The notes beneath the pieces were generated by a model. It saw nothing but the letters and a program-made list of their open reading frames with translations. It ran no database searches and had not been told where the DNA came from. A DNA stretch of 64,000 bases from Roseomonas sp. AR75 (GTDB lineage: Bacteria; Pseudomonadota; Alphaproteobacteria; Acetobacterales; Acetobacteraceae), in assembly GCF_005222815.1 (NCBI RefSeq), contig NZ_STGB01000005.1:496001-560000 (forward strand), given 5' to 3'. Below, one piece after another: positions 34,520 to 41,726 of this stretch; positions within the stretch are counted from its first letter, which is position 1, and every line of letters begins with the position of its first letter. Both the position numbers and the translations under genes were made by a program.

Positions 34520-36277
34520 CTACAGGTCCACGCGCGTGATGCTCCAATCGATCAGCGGGATGTTCGGCATCTCGCGGCCGTCATCCACGCCGATCTCAAC
34601 GGCGATGGCGCGTTCCAGCTTGGCGCGCATCGCATCCACCAGCGGGGCATGCGCGCCCCGGTCGGCGGCGAGGTTCACCATCTCCTCGGGGTCGGCCTCG
34701 AGGTCGTAGAGCTCGACATCGTTGTCGCGATACAGCGCGTCGAGGTCCATCGGGCGGTTGCGCTCGCGCGGGGAGAAGTAGCGGGTGAAGCGGTAGCGGC
34801 CGTCGAAGACGCTGCGCAGGCTGCCGCGCTTGCGCAGGTCCGGCGCGAAGCGCTGGCGCAGCATCGCCGCCTTCGGGTCGCGGCCCTGCGCCTGCGCCTC
34901 CGACACCAGCTTCCACAGGTTGCTGTCGTTGGTGGCGAGGCCGCTATAGGTGAACAGCACGCCCTCATGCAGCGCATTCGCCGGCGCCGCGCCGGGGTTG
35001 GCGAGCAGCGTCGCCATGTTCTTCCCCGGCAGCTCGCGGCCGGCGAAGGTCGCGGTGTCGGTCGCGCTGGCCCCGGCCAGCGCAATCAGGCTCGGCACCA
35101 GGTCGATGTGGCTGGTCAGCGCGCGGCAGTCCTGCCCGCCGCGCACATCCGGATGCGTCAGCACGAAGGGGATGTGGACGGATTCGCGATAGGCGTACGG
35201 CCCCTTGCCGTGCAGCCCATGCGCGCCGCCCATCTCGCCATGATCCGAGGTGAGCGCGACGGCGGTGCGGTCGGTCAGGCCGAGCGCGTCCATCTCATTC
35301 AGCACGCGCAGGATCTGCGCATCCACGGCGCGAATGCTGTTGACGTAGAAATCGTTGAAGCGGCGCCAGGGCGCTTCCTCGCGCGGGATCTCGCCGAGCA
35401 CGTAGTTCCACATGCGATGGAACTCGGCATGCGCCCGCGGCCGGCCCGGCGCATCGAAGGATTGCCGCATGCTGGCCGGCACCGGCAGATCCCAATGGTC
35501 GCGATAGGCCGCGTGATCCGGGGCGGGCGCGGCGTGCATGATCAGGTTGCCGCTGTCCTGCACGCGCTGCCCCGGCAGGTCGGTGTTGAAATACATGATG
35601 TCGTGCGGGTTCACGAGGCTGACGAACAGCGCCCAGGGCCTGCCCTGCGCGTTGAGCTGCTGCCCGTGACGGCGCAGCCAGGTGATGGCGCTGCCGGCGA
35701 CGAGATGGTCGAAGTGGTAGCCGCCGAGCGTGTGGCCGATGATGTCGCCGGGCGAAAAATAGTCGGAGAAGCCGTACTCATCCATCTCCCGCGTGAAGAG
35801 CCGGTCGGGTTCCTCGCTGTCGAACCTGTCGTTCAGGTGCCACTTGCCCTTGTACGCCGTGTAGTAGCCGGCCTTGCGCAGCATGTGGCCGATGGTCGGG
35901 ATCCGCGTGGAGAGGTTGCGCATCCAGGGCACGTCGGTGTTCTCGAACATGCCGTTGTCGGGCGTCTGCAGCCCCGTCATCATCACCGCGCGCGAGGAGG
36001 TGCACATCACCGCCGAACAGTAATGCGCGTTGAAGGTCACGCCGCTGCGCGCCAGGCGCTCCTGGGCGGGCAGGGACAGGCCGGTGGGCAGGCGCGGCAG
36101 CACGCGCTGCTGGTCGGTGAACAGGAACAGCAGGTTGGGCGGGCGCCCGCGCGCGGGATCGGTGCTGATGGCGGGTGCCGTCTGCGCCGCGGCGATGGTC
36201 GCGTGACGCGCGGCGAGCGCGCCGGCGGCGGCGCCGAGCAGCAGGCGGCGGGTGGCGCCCGGCATTGCGATGGTCAT
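34520..36277 (-). CDS. Sulfatase-family hydrolase with unusual CTSSR motif
   Basis: 585 residues. Twin-arginine-like signal (GATRRLLLGAAAGALAA), then PNLLFLFTDQQR (metal-binding D55, Q56), the formylglycine region CTSSRAVMMTG (C92-R96), YKGKWHLND (catalytic Lys), DHGEMGGAHGLHGKGPYAYRES (metal D, H and Lys). The canonical formylglycine motif is CxPxR; here the third position is Ser (CTSSR). Sulfatases remove sulfate esters from small molecules or polysaccharides; phosphodiesterases also belong here. Location is probably periplasmic. Start ATG 36277 is chosen for the signal; 36265 is possible. Confidence 0.88.
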   Translation of the reverse strand: MTIAMPGATRRLLLGAAAGALAARHATIAAAQTAPAISTDPARGRPPNLLFLFTDQQRVLPRLPTGLSLPAQERLARSGVTFNAHYCSAVMCTSSRAVMMTGLQTPDNGMFENTDVPWMRNLSTRIPTIGHMLRKAGYYTAYKGKWHLNDRFDSEEPDRLFTREMDEYGFSDYFSPGDIIGHTLGGYHFDHLVAGSAITWLRRHGQQLNAQGRPWALFVSLVNPHDIMYFNTDLPGQRVQDSGNLIMHAAPAPDHAAYRDHWDLPVPASMRQSFDAPGRPRAHAEFHRMWNYVLGEIPREEAPWRRFNDFYVNSIRAVDAQILRVLNEMDALGLTDRTAVALTSDHGEMGGAHGLHGKGPYAYRESVHIPFVLTHPDVRGGQDCRALTSHIDLVPSLIALAGASATDTATFAGRELPGKNMATLLANPGAAPANALHEGVLFTYSGLATNDSNLWKLVSEAQAQGRDPKAAMLRQRFAPDLRKRGSLRSVFDGRYRFTRYFSPRERNRPMDLDALYRDNDVELYDLEADPEEMVNLAADRGAHAPLVDAMRAKLERAIAVEIGVDDGREMPNIPLIDWSITRVDL

Positions 36278-36380
36278 CGACGGATCGGCCCTTCCTGACC
36301 CGCCTTCCCTGCACGCTTCCCCGGCGCCATGCAACGCGCCGGAGGTGTCCGTTTGTCGCAGAGTGAAACCGGTGGCCGGA

Positions 36381-37247
36381 TCAGCCCGCCTTGGGCAGGA
36401 TGCGCCAGGTCTTCTCCGCCCAGTCGAAGTAGAGCTCGCGCGCCTTGCGCGCCATCGGGCCGGGTTGCAGGGCGCGGCCATTGTAGTTGGTGCAGGGCTG
36501 CACCTTCGCGTAGTTGCCCGTGGAAAAGATCTCGTCGGCCTCGTCGAGCTCGGCGGGCGCGACGGCGCGTTCCTCGACCGTCACCCCGGCCTCGCGCAGC
36601 AGGGCGATGATGCGCTGGCGCGTGATGCCGTTGAGGAAGGTGCCGTTCGGCGCGGGGGTGATGACCTTGCCGTCCTTCACGAACATCAGGTTGGACGCGG
36701 CGAATTCGGCGACGTTGCCGCCTTCGTCACACAGCACCGCCATGTCGAAGCCGCGCTCCACCGCCCAGGCGGTCGCGCGCGCGCCATTGGGATAGAGGCA
36801 GGACGCCTTGGCATCGGTCGGCGCCATGTCCGGCGCCGGGCGGCGGAACGGCGCCATGGTGGCGGAGAAGCCGGTGAAGCCGGGCAGCGGGCTGTCGTAG
36901 ATCGCCAGCACGAAATCCGTGCTGTCCGCATCCGGCCGCGCCGCGCCCAGGCCCTTCCGCACGAAGAACATCGGGCGGAGGTAGAGCGTCGCCTTCGGCC
37001 CCATCTTCCCGATGCCCTCGCGGCACAGCGCCTCGATCTCGGCCGCGGTCTTGGTGGGCTTCATCAGCATCGCCTTGGCGGAGGCCACGCAGCGGGCGCA
37101 ATGGCGGTCGAGGTCGGGCGCCAGGCCCTCGATCGCGCGGCCGCCATCGAAGATGACGGAGCCGAGCCAGAAGGCGTGGTCCATGGGGCCGGTGAGCTTC
37201 GGCTCCTCGGTGGACCACTGCCCGTCGTACCAGAACACGCCGGCCAT
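36381..37247 (-). CDS. Class IV PLP-dependent aminotransferase (branched-chain type)
   Basis: 288 residues. Fold-type IV motifs: DHAFWLGSVIFDGGRA, the PLP Lys region DAKASCLYPNGARAT, CDEGGNVAEFAASNLMFVKDG (phosphate and cofactor contacts) and FLNGITRQRIIALL. Length and pattern fit IlvE, which converts branched-chain amino acids and 2-oxo acids, although D-amino-acid aminotransferase and omega-aminotransferase relatives look similar. It lies between the sulfatase gene (104 nt downstream) and the GntR regulator. Confidence 0.88.
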   Translation of the reverse strand: MAGVFWYDGQWSTEEPKLTGPMDHAFWLGSVIFDGGRAIEGLAPDLDRHCARCVASAKAMLMKPTKTAAEIEALCREGIGKMGPKATLYLRPMFFVRKGLGAARPDADSTDFVLAIYDSPLPGFTGFSATMAPFRRPAPDMAPTDAKASCLYPNGARATAWAVERGFDMAVLCDEGGNVAEFAASNLMFVKDGKVITPAPNGTFLNGITRQRIIALLREAGVTVEERAVAPAELDEADEIFSTGNYAKVQPCTNYNGRALQPGPMARKARELYFDWAEKTWRILPKAG

Positions 37248-37285
37248 GCCGTTCCTCCGTCTATCGCTGGGATGTCTCTGCCACG

Positions 37286-38032
37286 TCAGGCGAGCGTGTT
37301 GAAGTATTCGTGCCGCCGCGTATCGGCATGGGAGATGCGCAACTCCACCGGGCGGTCGCCGATGGCGATGGCGACGCGCTGGATGCGCAGCACCGGCGCG
37401 CCAGGTTCAAGGCCGAGCGGACCGGCGACGGGGGCCGGCGCGGCGACGGCCCGCAGGCGTTCGTCGGTGCGGATCACCGAATGGCCGAAGCGGCGCTGAT
37501 ACAGGCCATAGACTGTGCCGTCGCGGCCCGCGAAGGCGGCACGGTCCAGGCCGGGGAACAGCACCTTGGGCAGCCAGAGATCGTCCAGCACCACGGGGCT
37601 TGCGCCGATGCGCTGGAGGTTGCGGGCGAAGACCATGGGCGTGCCGGCGGCCAGGCCGAGATGCGGCGCCGCCCAGGCCGGGCAGGGGACGGCGCCGCGG
37701 AACTCCAGCAGTTCCGTGTCCGGCAGCACGCGGCGGCCATCCTCGGGGTGGATGTGGAAGAAGTAGAAGGCGGTGCGGTCGGCGTCGTCACGGCGGAGGC
37801 GCGCCATCGCGTCTATATCGGGGACGAAGGTGCCGCGGCCCTGGCGGCGCACCAGCACGCGCGCGGCCACCAGCTCGTCCACCGCGCGGCGGACGGTGCC
37901 GATGGCGCAGCCGAAGCGCGCGGCGAGCTTGGCTTCCGAGGGCAGCGGCGTTCCCGCGGGATATTCGCCGGCGGCCAGCGCCGCTTCCAGCGAATCGCGG
38001 ATGATGCGCCAGAGGGGCGGTTCGGCATTCAC
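37286..38032 (-). CDS. GntR-family (HutC/UTRA) transcriptional regulator
   Basis: 248 residues. Winged-helix GntR N-terminus: LPSEAKLAARFGCAIGTVRRAVDEL (helix-turn-helix about residues 30-55) and RRQGRGTFV (wing). The UTRA ligand domain follows (RRVLPDTELLEFR, YGLYQRRFGHSVIRTDERL, PVLRIQRVAI). GTG 38032 is the only good start before the helix-turn-helix. It is divergent from the UxaA/SuyAB-type genes at 38118, with an inverted repeat (AACT-N5-AGTT) just upstream of its start, and so probably controls them in response to their substrate. Confidence 0.9.
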   Translation of the reverse strand: MNAEPPLWRIIRDSLEAALAAGEYPAGTPLPSEAKLAARFGCAIGTVRRAVDELVAARVLVRRQGRGTFVPDIDAMARLRRDDADRTAFYFFHIHPEDGRRVLPDTELLEFRGAVPCPAWAAPHLGLAAGTPMVFARNLQRIGASPVVLDDLWLPKVLFPGLDRAAFAGRDGTVYGLYQRRFGHSVIRTDERLRAVAAPAPVAGPLGLEPGAPVLRIQRVAIAIGDRPVELRISHADTRRHEYFNTLA

Positions 38033-38042
38033 GCGGTCATCT

Positions 38043-38055
38043 AACTCATCTAGTT
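38043..38055. promoter_or_regulatory. Candidate GntR operator in the divergent region
   Basis: AACTCATCTAGTT, an inverted repeat AACT/AGTT around CATCT, lies 11 nt upstream of the GntR start codon and 63 nt upstream of the lyase alpha gene. The half sites overlap a direct repeat CATCTAACT/CATCTAGTT. Position in the divergent gap suits an autoregulated GntR operator. No experimental or consensus support. Confidence 0.4.
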
Positions 38056-38117
38056 GACCTGCGGTCAAGCGCGCACTAGCTTCCGGCCTGCCCGAACGGA
38101 GAGGGGAAGGAAGCGCG

Positions 38118-38402
38118 ATGACGATCCATTTCGTCGTCCATGACGAAGGCGACAGCGTCGGCGTGGTGGTCGTGGAAGGCCTGAAGGCCGGCACGAAGCT
38201 CACCGGCTGGATCATGGACCAGGACAAGCTGATCGAGTTCGACGCCAAGAACGACATCCCGATCGGCCACAAGCTGGCGATCAAGGCGATCGGCAACGGC
38301 GACACCATCATCAAATACGGCGTGGATATCGGCCGCGCGGTGAAGCCGATCGGCGCGGGCGAGCACCTGCACGTCCACAACGTCAAGACGAAGCGCTGGT
38401 AA
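38118..38402 (+). CDS. UxaA-family lyase small subunit (SuyA / UxaA N-terminal SAF domain)
   Basis: 94 residues: a SAF-type domain ([59 protein letters not shown]). In altronate or galactarate dehydratases this is fused to the catalytic part; here it is a separate gene followed 14 nt later by the large subunit, as in the two-subunit (2R)-sulfolactate sulfo-lyase SuyAB and some split dehydratases. H42 and the C-terminal HVHN histidines are plausible metal contacts. Substrate unproven. Ribosome binding site GGAAGG lies upstream of ATG 38118. Confidence 0.85.
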   Translation: MTIHFVVHDEGDSVGVVVVEGLKAGTKLTGWIMDQDKLIEFDAKNDIPIGHKLAIKAIGNGDTIIKYGVDIGRAVKPIGAGEHLHVHNVKTKRW

Positions 38403-38416
38403 GGGGAAACGCGATC

Positions 38417-39592
38417 ATGGGCATCGACCTCAAGAGCGCGACCTTCGAAGGCTGGCGCCGCGACAACGGCCGGATGGGCGTGCGCAACCACGTGCTGATC
38501 CTGCCGGTGGACGACATCTCCAACGCCGCGGCCGAAGGCGTGGCGCGCAACATCCAGGGCACGCTGGCGATCCCGCACGCCTACGGGCGGCTGCAGTTCG
38601 GCGCCGACCTCGACCTGCATTTCCGCACCATCATCGGCACGGGCTGCAACCCGAACGTCGCCGCGGTCGTGGTGATCGGCATCGAGCTCGGCTGGGCCGG
38701 CAAGGTGGCCGAGGGCATCGCCAAGACCGGCAAGCCGGTGGAATTCTTCGCCATCGAGCAGAATGGCGACATCAACACCATCGCCGCCGCGTCCCGCGCC
38801 GCCTACCGCATGGTGAAATACGCCACCGCGCTGAAGAAGACGCGCGCGCCGCTGCAGGACCTCTGGGTCAGCACGAAGTGCGGCGAGAGCGACACGACCT
38901 CGGGCCTCGCCTCCTGCCCGACCGTCGGCAATTCCTTCGACAAGCTCTGGGAGAACGGCAACACGCTGGTCTTCGGCGAGACGACGGAGCTGACCGGCGG
39001 CGAGCACCTGGTCGCGGCGCGCTGCAAGACGCCGGAGATCCGCGCGCAGTTCCAGAAGATGTTCGACCGCTACCAGGCGGTGGTCGAGGCCAACAAGACC
39101 TCCGACCTGTCCGAGAGCCAGCCGACCAAGGGCAACATCGAGGGTGGCCTGACCACCATCGAGGAGAAGGCGCTCGGCAACATCCAGAAGATCGGCAAGA
39201 AGTGCACGGTGGACGGCGTGCTCGACAAGGCCGAGGAACCGACGCATCCGGGGCTGTGGTTCATGGATTCGTCGTCCGCCGCGGCGGAGATGGTGACGCT
39301 CTGCGCGGCCTCCGGCTTCGCGGTGCACACCTTCCCGACCGGCCAGGGCAACGTGATCGGCAACCCGATCGTGCCGGTGATCAAGCTGACGGCCAATCCG
39401 CGCACGATGCGCACCATGTCCGAGCATATCGACGTAGATGTGACGGGCATCCTGCAGCGGAAGATGAACATGGACGATGCGGGCGAGGCGCTGCTCGACT
39501 GCATCATCCGCACCGCCGATGGCCAGCACACGGCGGCCGAGATCCTCGGCCACCGCGAATACAGCCTGACGCGCCTCTACGAGAGCGCCTGA
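38417..39592 (+). CDS. UxaA-family lyase large subunit (SuyB-like dehydratase/sulfo-lyase)
   Basis: 391 residues. Family motifs: [65 protein letters not shown] (metal or cluster-binding Cys), [48 protein letters not shown]. This is the C-terminal part of UxaA-type enzymes. The split from the small subunit and the sizes (94 and 391 residues) match SuyA and SuyB, which cleave (2R)-sulfolactate to pyruvate and sulfite; a hydro-lyase on a sugar acid is the alternative. The divergent GntR regulator is the likely control. Confidence 0.88.
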   Translation: MGIDLKSATFEGWRRDNGRMGVRNHVLILPVDDISNAAAEGVARNIQGTLAIPHAYGRLQFGADLDLHFRTIIGTGCNPNVAAVVVIGIELGWAGKVAEGIAKTGKPVEFFAIEQNGDINTIAAASRAAYRMVKYATALKKTRAPLQDLWVSTKCGESDTTSGLASCPTVGNSFDKLWENGNTLVFGETTELTGGEHLVAARCKTPEIRAQFQKMFDRYQAVVEANKTSDLSESQPTKGNIEGGLTTIEEKALGNIQKIGKKCTVDGVLDKAEEPTHPGLWFMDSSSAAAEMVTLCAASGFAVHTFPTGQGNVIGNPIVPVIKLTANPRTMRTMSEHIDVDVTGILQRKMNMDDAGEALLDCIIRTADGQHTAAEILGHREYSLTRLYESA

Positions 39593-39625
39593 CGCAGGAA
39601 ACCGGCCGGGGCGGCGACGCCCCGG

Positions 39626-40201
39626 CTACTGCCCGACACCGGCGGGATACAGTGCCTCGATCGGCGCGGCGTAGCCGATGCTGTCGAGCTCAAGCGTCCC
39701 GTCCGTAACGATCAGCGGCCGCGCGGGCCATTCGCCCTGGGCGTCGCGGCGCAACAGCTCGGCGCAGCGCGTGGCGGTGCGCAGCACCAGGATCTCCTTC
39801 ACGCTGGGCATGCTGGCGTAGGCCCAGACATTGGCCCAGGTGTCGCGCGCATTGCCGGCGGAGAGGATCTCCACCACCAGCACGGGCTCGCGCAGCATCA
39901 CGTCGTTCGCCGCGACGGGCGCGCAGGTCACGGCGAGGTCGGGCACGCGGAAGTTGAAGTCGGCCCGGACCTTCGGCACGACGCCGGGCGCGGTCACCAC
40001 GGTGCAGGGACTGCGTCGGTCGGCCAGATGAGTCACGAGGCGCGCCGCGACCAGCGCCTGCAACACGCCATGTCCGACCTTGGCCGGGGCCATCGCGACC
40101 GGCTCGCCGTCGATCAACTGCCAGCGCTGCCCGTCATCGGGGCACCATTCGAGGAATTCGGCGACGGTCATGTTGGCCGGCGCCCGCAGGGTGGCGGACA
40201 T
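39626..40201 (-). CDS. Uma2-family (DUF820) restriction-endonuclease-like protein A
   Basis: 191 residues. Uma2 layout: MTVAEFLEWCPDDGQRWQLIDGEPV, VPDLAVTC (P87, D88), VVEILSAGNARDTWANVWAY. In the PD-(D/E)xK nuclease site D88 and E111 are present, but the position four residues after D120, usually Lys in D-x3-K-x3-Y, is Asn (N124). Nuclease activity is therefore doubtful. About half its residues match the copy at 41052. The pair flanks three tiny exported-protein genes on the opposite strand. Confidence 0.85.
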   Translation of the reverse strand: MSATLRAPANMTVAEFLEWCPDDGQRWQLIDGEPVAMAPAKVGHGVLQALVAARLVTHLADRRSPCTVVTAPGVVPKVRADFNFRVPDLAVTCAPVAANDVMLREPVLVVEILSAGNARDTWANVWAYASMPSVKEILVLRTATRCAELLRRDAQGEWPARPLIVTDGTLELDSIGYAAPIEALYPAGVGQ

Positions 40202-40346
40202 GCGCGCAGCCTAGCACAGCCCCCCTCCCCCCGCGCCATCGGCGAAGCAAAGCGACAACGGCCGCGAAGCGCGCGTGAAATGCGACGCGGCCATCCTGTG
40301 TTCACCGGCGACATGCCAGTCGCCCGGGACCGCAGGAGACCGCGCC

Positions 40347-40523
40347 ATGCGCCGCACCACCGTCTTCGTCCTGTTCGCCTTCCTGGGCTTCCTCTTCGCC
40401 TTCGTCTCGGCGCTGCCTTCCGCGCGCTCCGCGGCCCCTTCCCCGGCCACCGCCGAAGTGCCGGCGGAATGGATGGCCAAGGCGCTGGCCAGCCGCCCCT
40501 TCATGCCGCCGGCCTCGCGATGA
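40347..40523 (+). CDS. Tiny exported protein 1 with W/PF C-terminal motif
   Basis: 58 residues. One hydrophobic N-terminal segment (VFVLFAFLGFLFAFVSALP) acts as signal or anchor, then a short linker, then the motif VPAEWMAKALASRPFMPPAS at the C-terminus. The same motif appears in the next two small genes. AGGAG precedes ATG 40347 at ideal spacing. Stop and next start overlap (ATGA). No known family recognised; function unknown. Confidence 0.75.
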   Translation: MRRTTVFVLFAFLGFLFAFVSALPSARSAAPSPATAEVPAEWMAKALASRPFMPPASR

Positions 40524-40711
40524 GAAGCGCCGGGCTGCTTGGCGCGCTGGCACTCGCCGCCGCCGCCCTCGCCTTCGCCGCGCCGACGCCGCCGGCCCGC
40601 TCCGCGACCCCGGTGGAGATGCGCGCGGCGGATCGCAACGGGGACCTGCCGCTGCACTGGGTGCAGCAGGCGCTCACCGACATGCCGTTCCTGACGCCGG
40701 GTCGGAACTGA
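40520..40711 (+). CDS. Tiny exported protein 2 with W/PF C-terminal motif
   Basis: 63 residues. N-terminal signal-like segment (LLGALALAAAALAFAAPTPPARS), then DRNGDLPLHWVQQALTDMPF and LTPGRN. The C-terminal end repeats the pattern P-x-x-W-[MV]-x-x-A-L-x-x-x-P-F-[ML]-x-P of the neighbouring tiny proteins. Translation is coupled to protein 1 by an ATGA overlap at 40520. Confidence 0.7.
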   Translation: MRSAGLLGALALAAAALAFAAPTPPARSATPVEMRAADRNGDLPLHWVQQALTDMPFLTPGRN

Positions 40712-40841
40712 CCCCCGCGCAACAAGCGAAGCAATCGCGCAATGCGGCGCCGAGCCGTGAAGCCGTGGCGAAACCTGCGGCCGCCAGACTTCAACCCACG
40801 GGCACCGCGCCGGCCGCCCACGGGACGAGAGAGATCACGCG

Positions 40842-41021
40842 ATGAACCGCACCGCCATCCTGCTCACCTTCGCCTTCATCGGCTTCATGATCGCCTTCGC
40901 CAGCGCGATGCCCGCCACGCGCCCCGGCGCGGCAGCCACGGCGGCCGGGGAGGAGGTGCCGGCGCAATGGATGGCCCGCGCCCTCTCCGCCCGGCCCTTC
41001 ATGCCGCCCGCGCCGCGCTGA
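40842..41021 (+). CDS. Tiny exported protein 3, paralogue of protein 1
   Basis: 59 residues. MNRTAILLTFAFIGFMIAFA is the hydrophobic N-terminus; the C-terminus reads EEVPAQWMARALSARPFMPP. It aligns with tiny protein 1 along its whole length, so the two are recent paralogues. A GAGAGAT stretch upstream could be the ribosome binding site. The gap 40712-40841 before it contains GCAACAA and GCAATGCGGCG, which recur upstream of the small gene at 43609. Confidence 0.75.
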   Translation: MNRTAILLTFAFIGFMIAFASAMPATRPGAAATAAGEEVPAQWMARALSARPFMPPAPR

Positions 41022-41051
41022 GCGGGCGGGTTTCCGCTACGCCTCGGACGC

Positions 41052-41630
41052 TCAGCCGGCCAGCGCCGTCGTGCGGTAGAGCGCGGCGAGCGGCGCGCGG
41101 AAGCCGATGCTGTCGAGCGCAAGATCGCCCTCGATCATGATCTCCGGTTCCTTCGGCCAGGTGCCGTCGGCGGCGCGCCGGAGCAGTTCCGCCTTCCGCT
41201 CATCCTGGTGCAGGACCAGGATCTCGCGCAGGGCGGGAATGGTGGTGTAGGCCCAGACATTGGCGCGGGTCTGCCGGGCATTGCCGTGCGAGAGAATCTC
41301 GACCAGCAGTACCGGGTCGCGCGTCTCGAGCTGGTTCGCGGCGGGCGGCGCGCAGCTCACGCCGATATCGGGAACCCGGACATTGTGCCGCGCATTGGCA
41401 TGCGGGACGATGCCGGGCGTCGTCGAGACGACGCACGGGCTGCCAATGCGCTCCAGATGGTTCGCCAGCAGGCGGCCGGCTTCCGCCAGCAGCCGCCCGC
41501 GCGCGTCAGGCACCGATGCAAGCGACACCGGCTCGCCGTCCACGAGCTGCCAGCGCTGCCCGTCCTCCGGGCACCACTCCCGAAACTCGGCGACGGTCAG
41601 GTCGTCGGGCAGCTTCAGCGTGGGCGACAT
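41052..41630 (-). CDS. Uma2-family (DUF820) restriction-endonuclease-like protein B
   Basis: 192 residues, paralogous to the gene at 39626: TVAEFREWCPEDGQRWQLVDGEPV, RVPDIGVSC (PD pair), LLVEILSHGNARQTRANVWAY. The usual D-x3-K-x3-Y is Q-x3-N-x3-Y here, so both the Asp and the Lys are changed. Possible roles are a non-cleaving DNA-binding relative or a nuclease with a rearranged site. It begins 96 nt from the start of the patatin gene, in divergent orientation. Confidence 0.85.
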   Translation of the reverse strand: MSPTLKLPDDLTVAEFREWCPEDGQRWQLVDGEPVSLASVPDARGRLLAEAGRLLANHLERIGSPCVVSTTPGIVPHANARHNVRVPDIGVSCAPPAANQLETRDPVLLVEILSHGNARQTRANVWAYTTIPALREILVLHQDERKAELLRRAADGTWPKEPEIMIEGDLALDSIGFRAPLAALYRTTALAG

Positions 41631-41726
41631 GGCGCCATCATGCCACGTTCGCCCTCCGGTCCGGCAGCCCGAATCGGCGCGCGCCCGGCGGCCCTTCCGC
41701 GCTAGCCTGGGCGCGGGAGGTACCGC

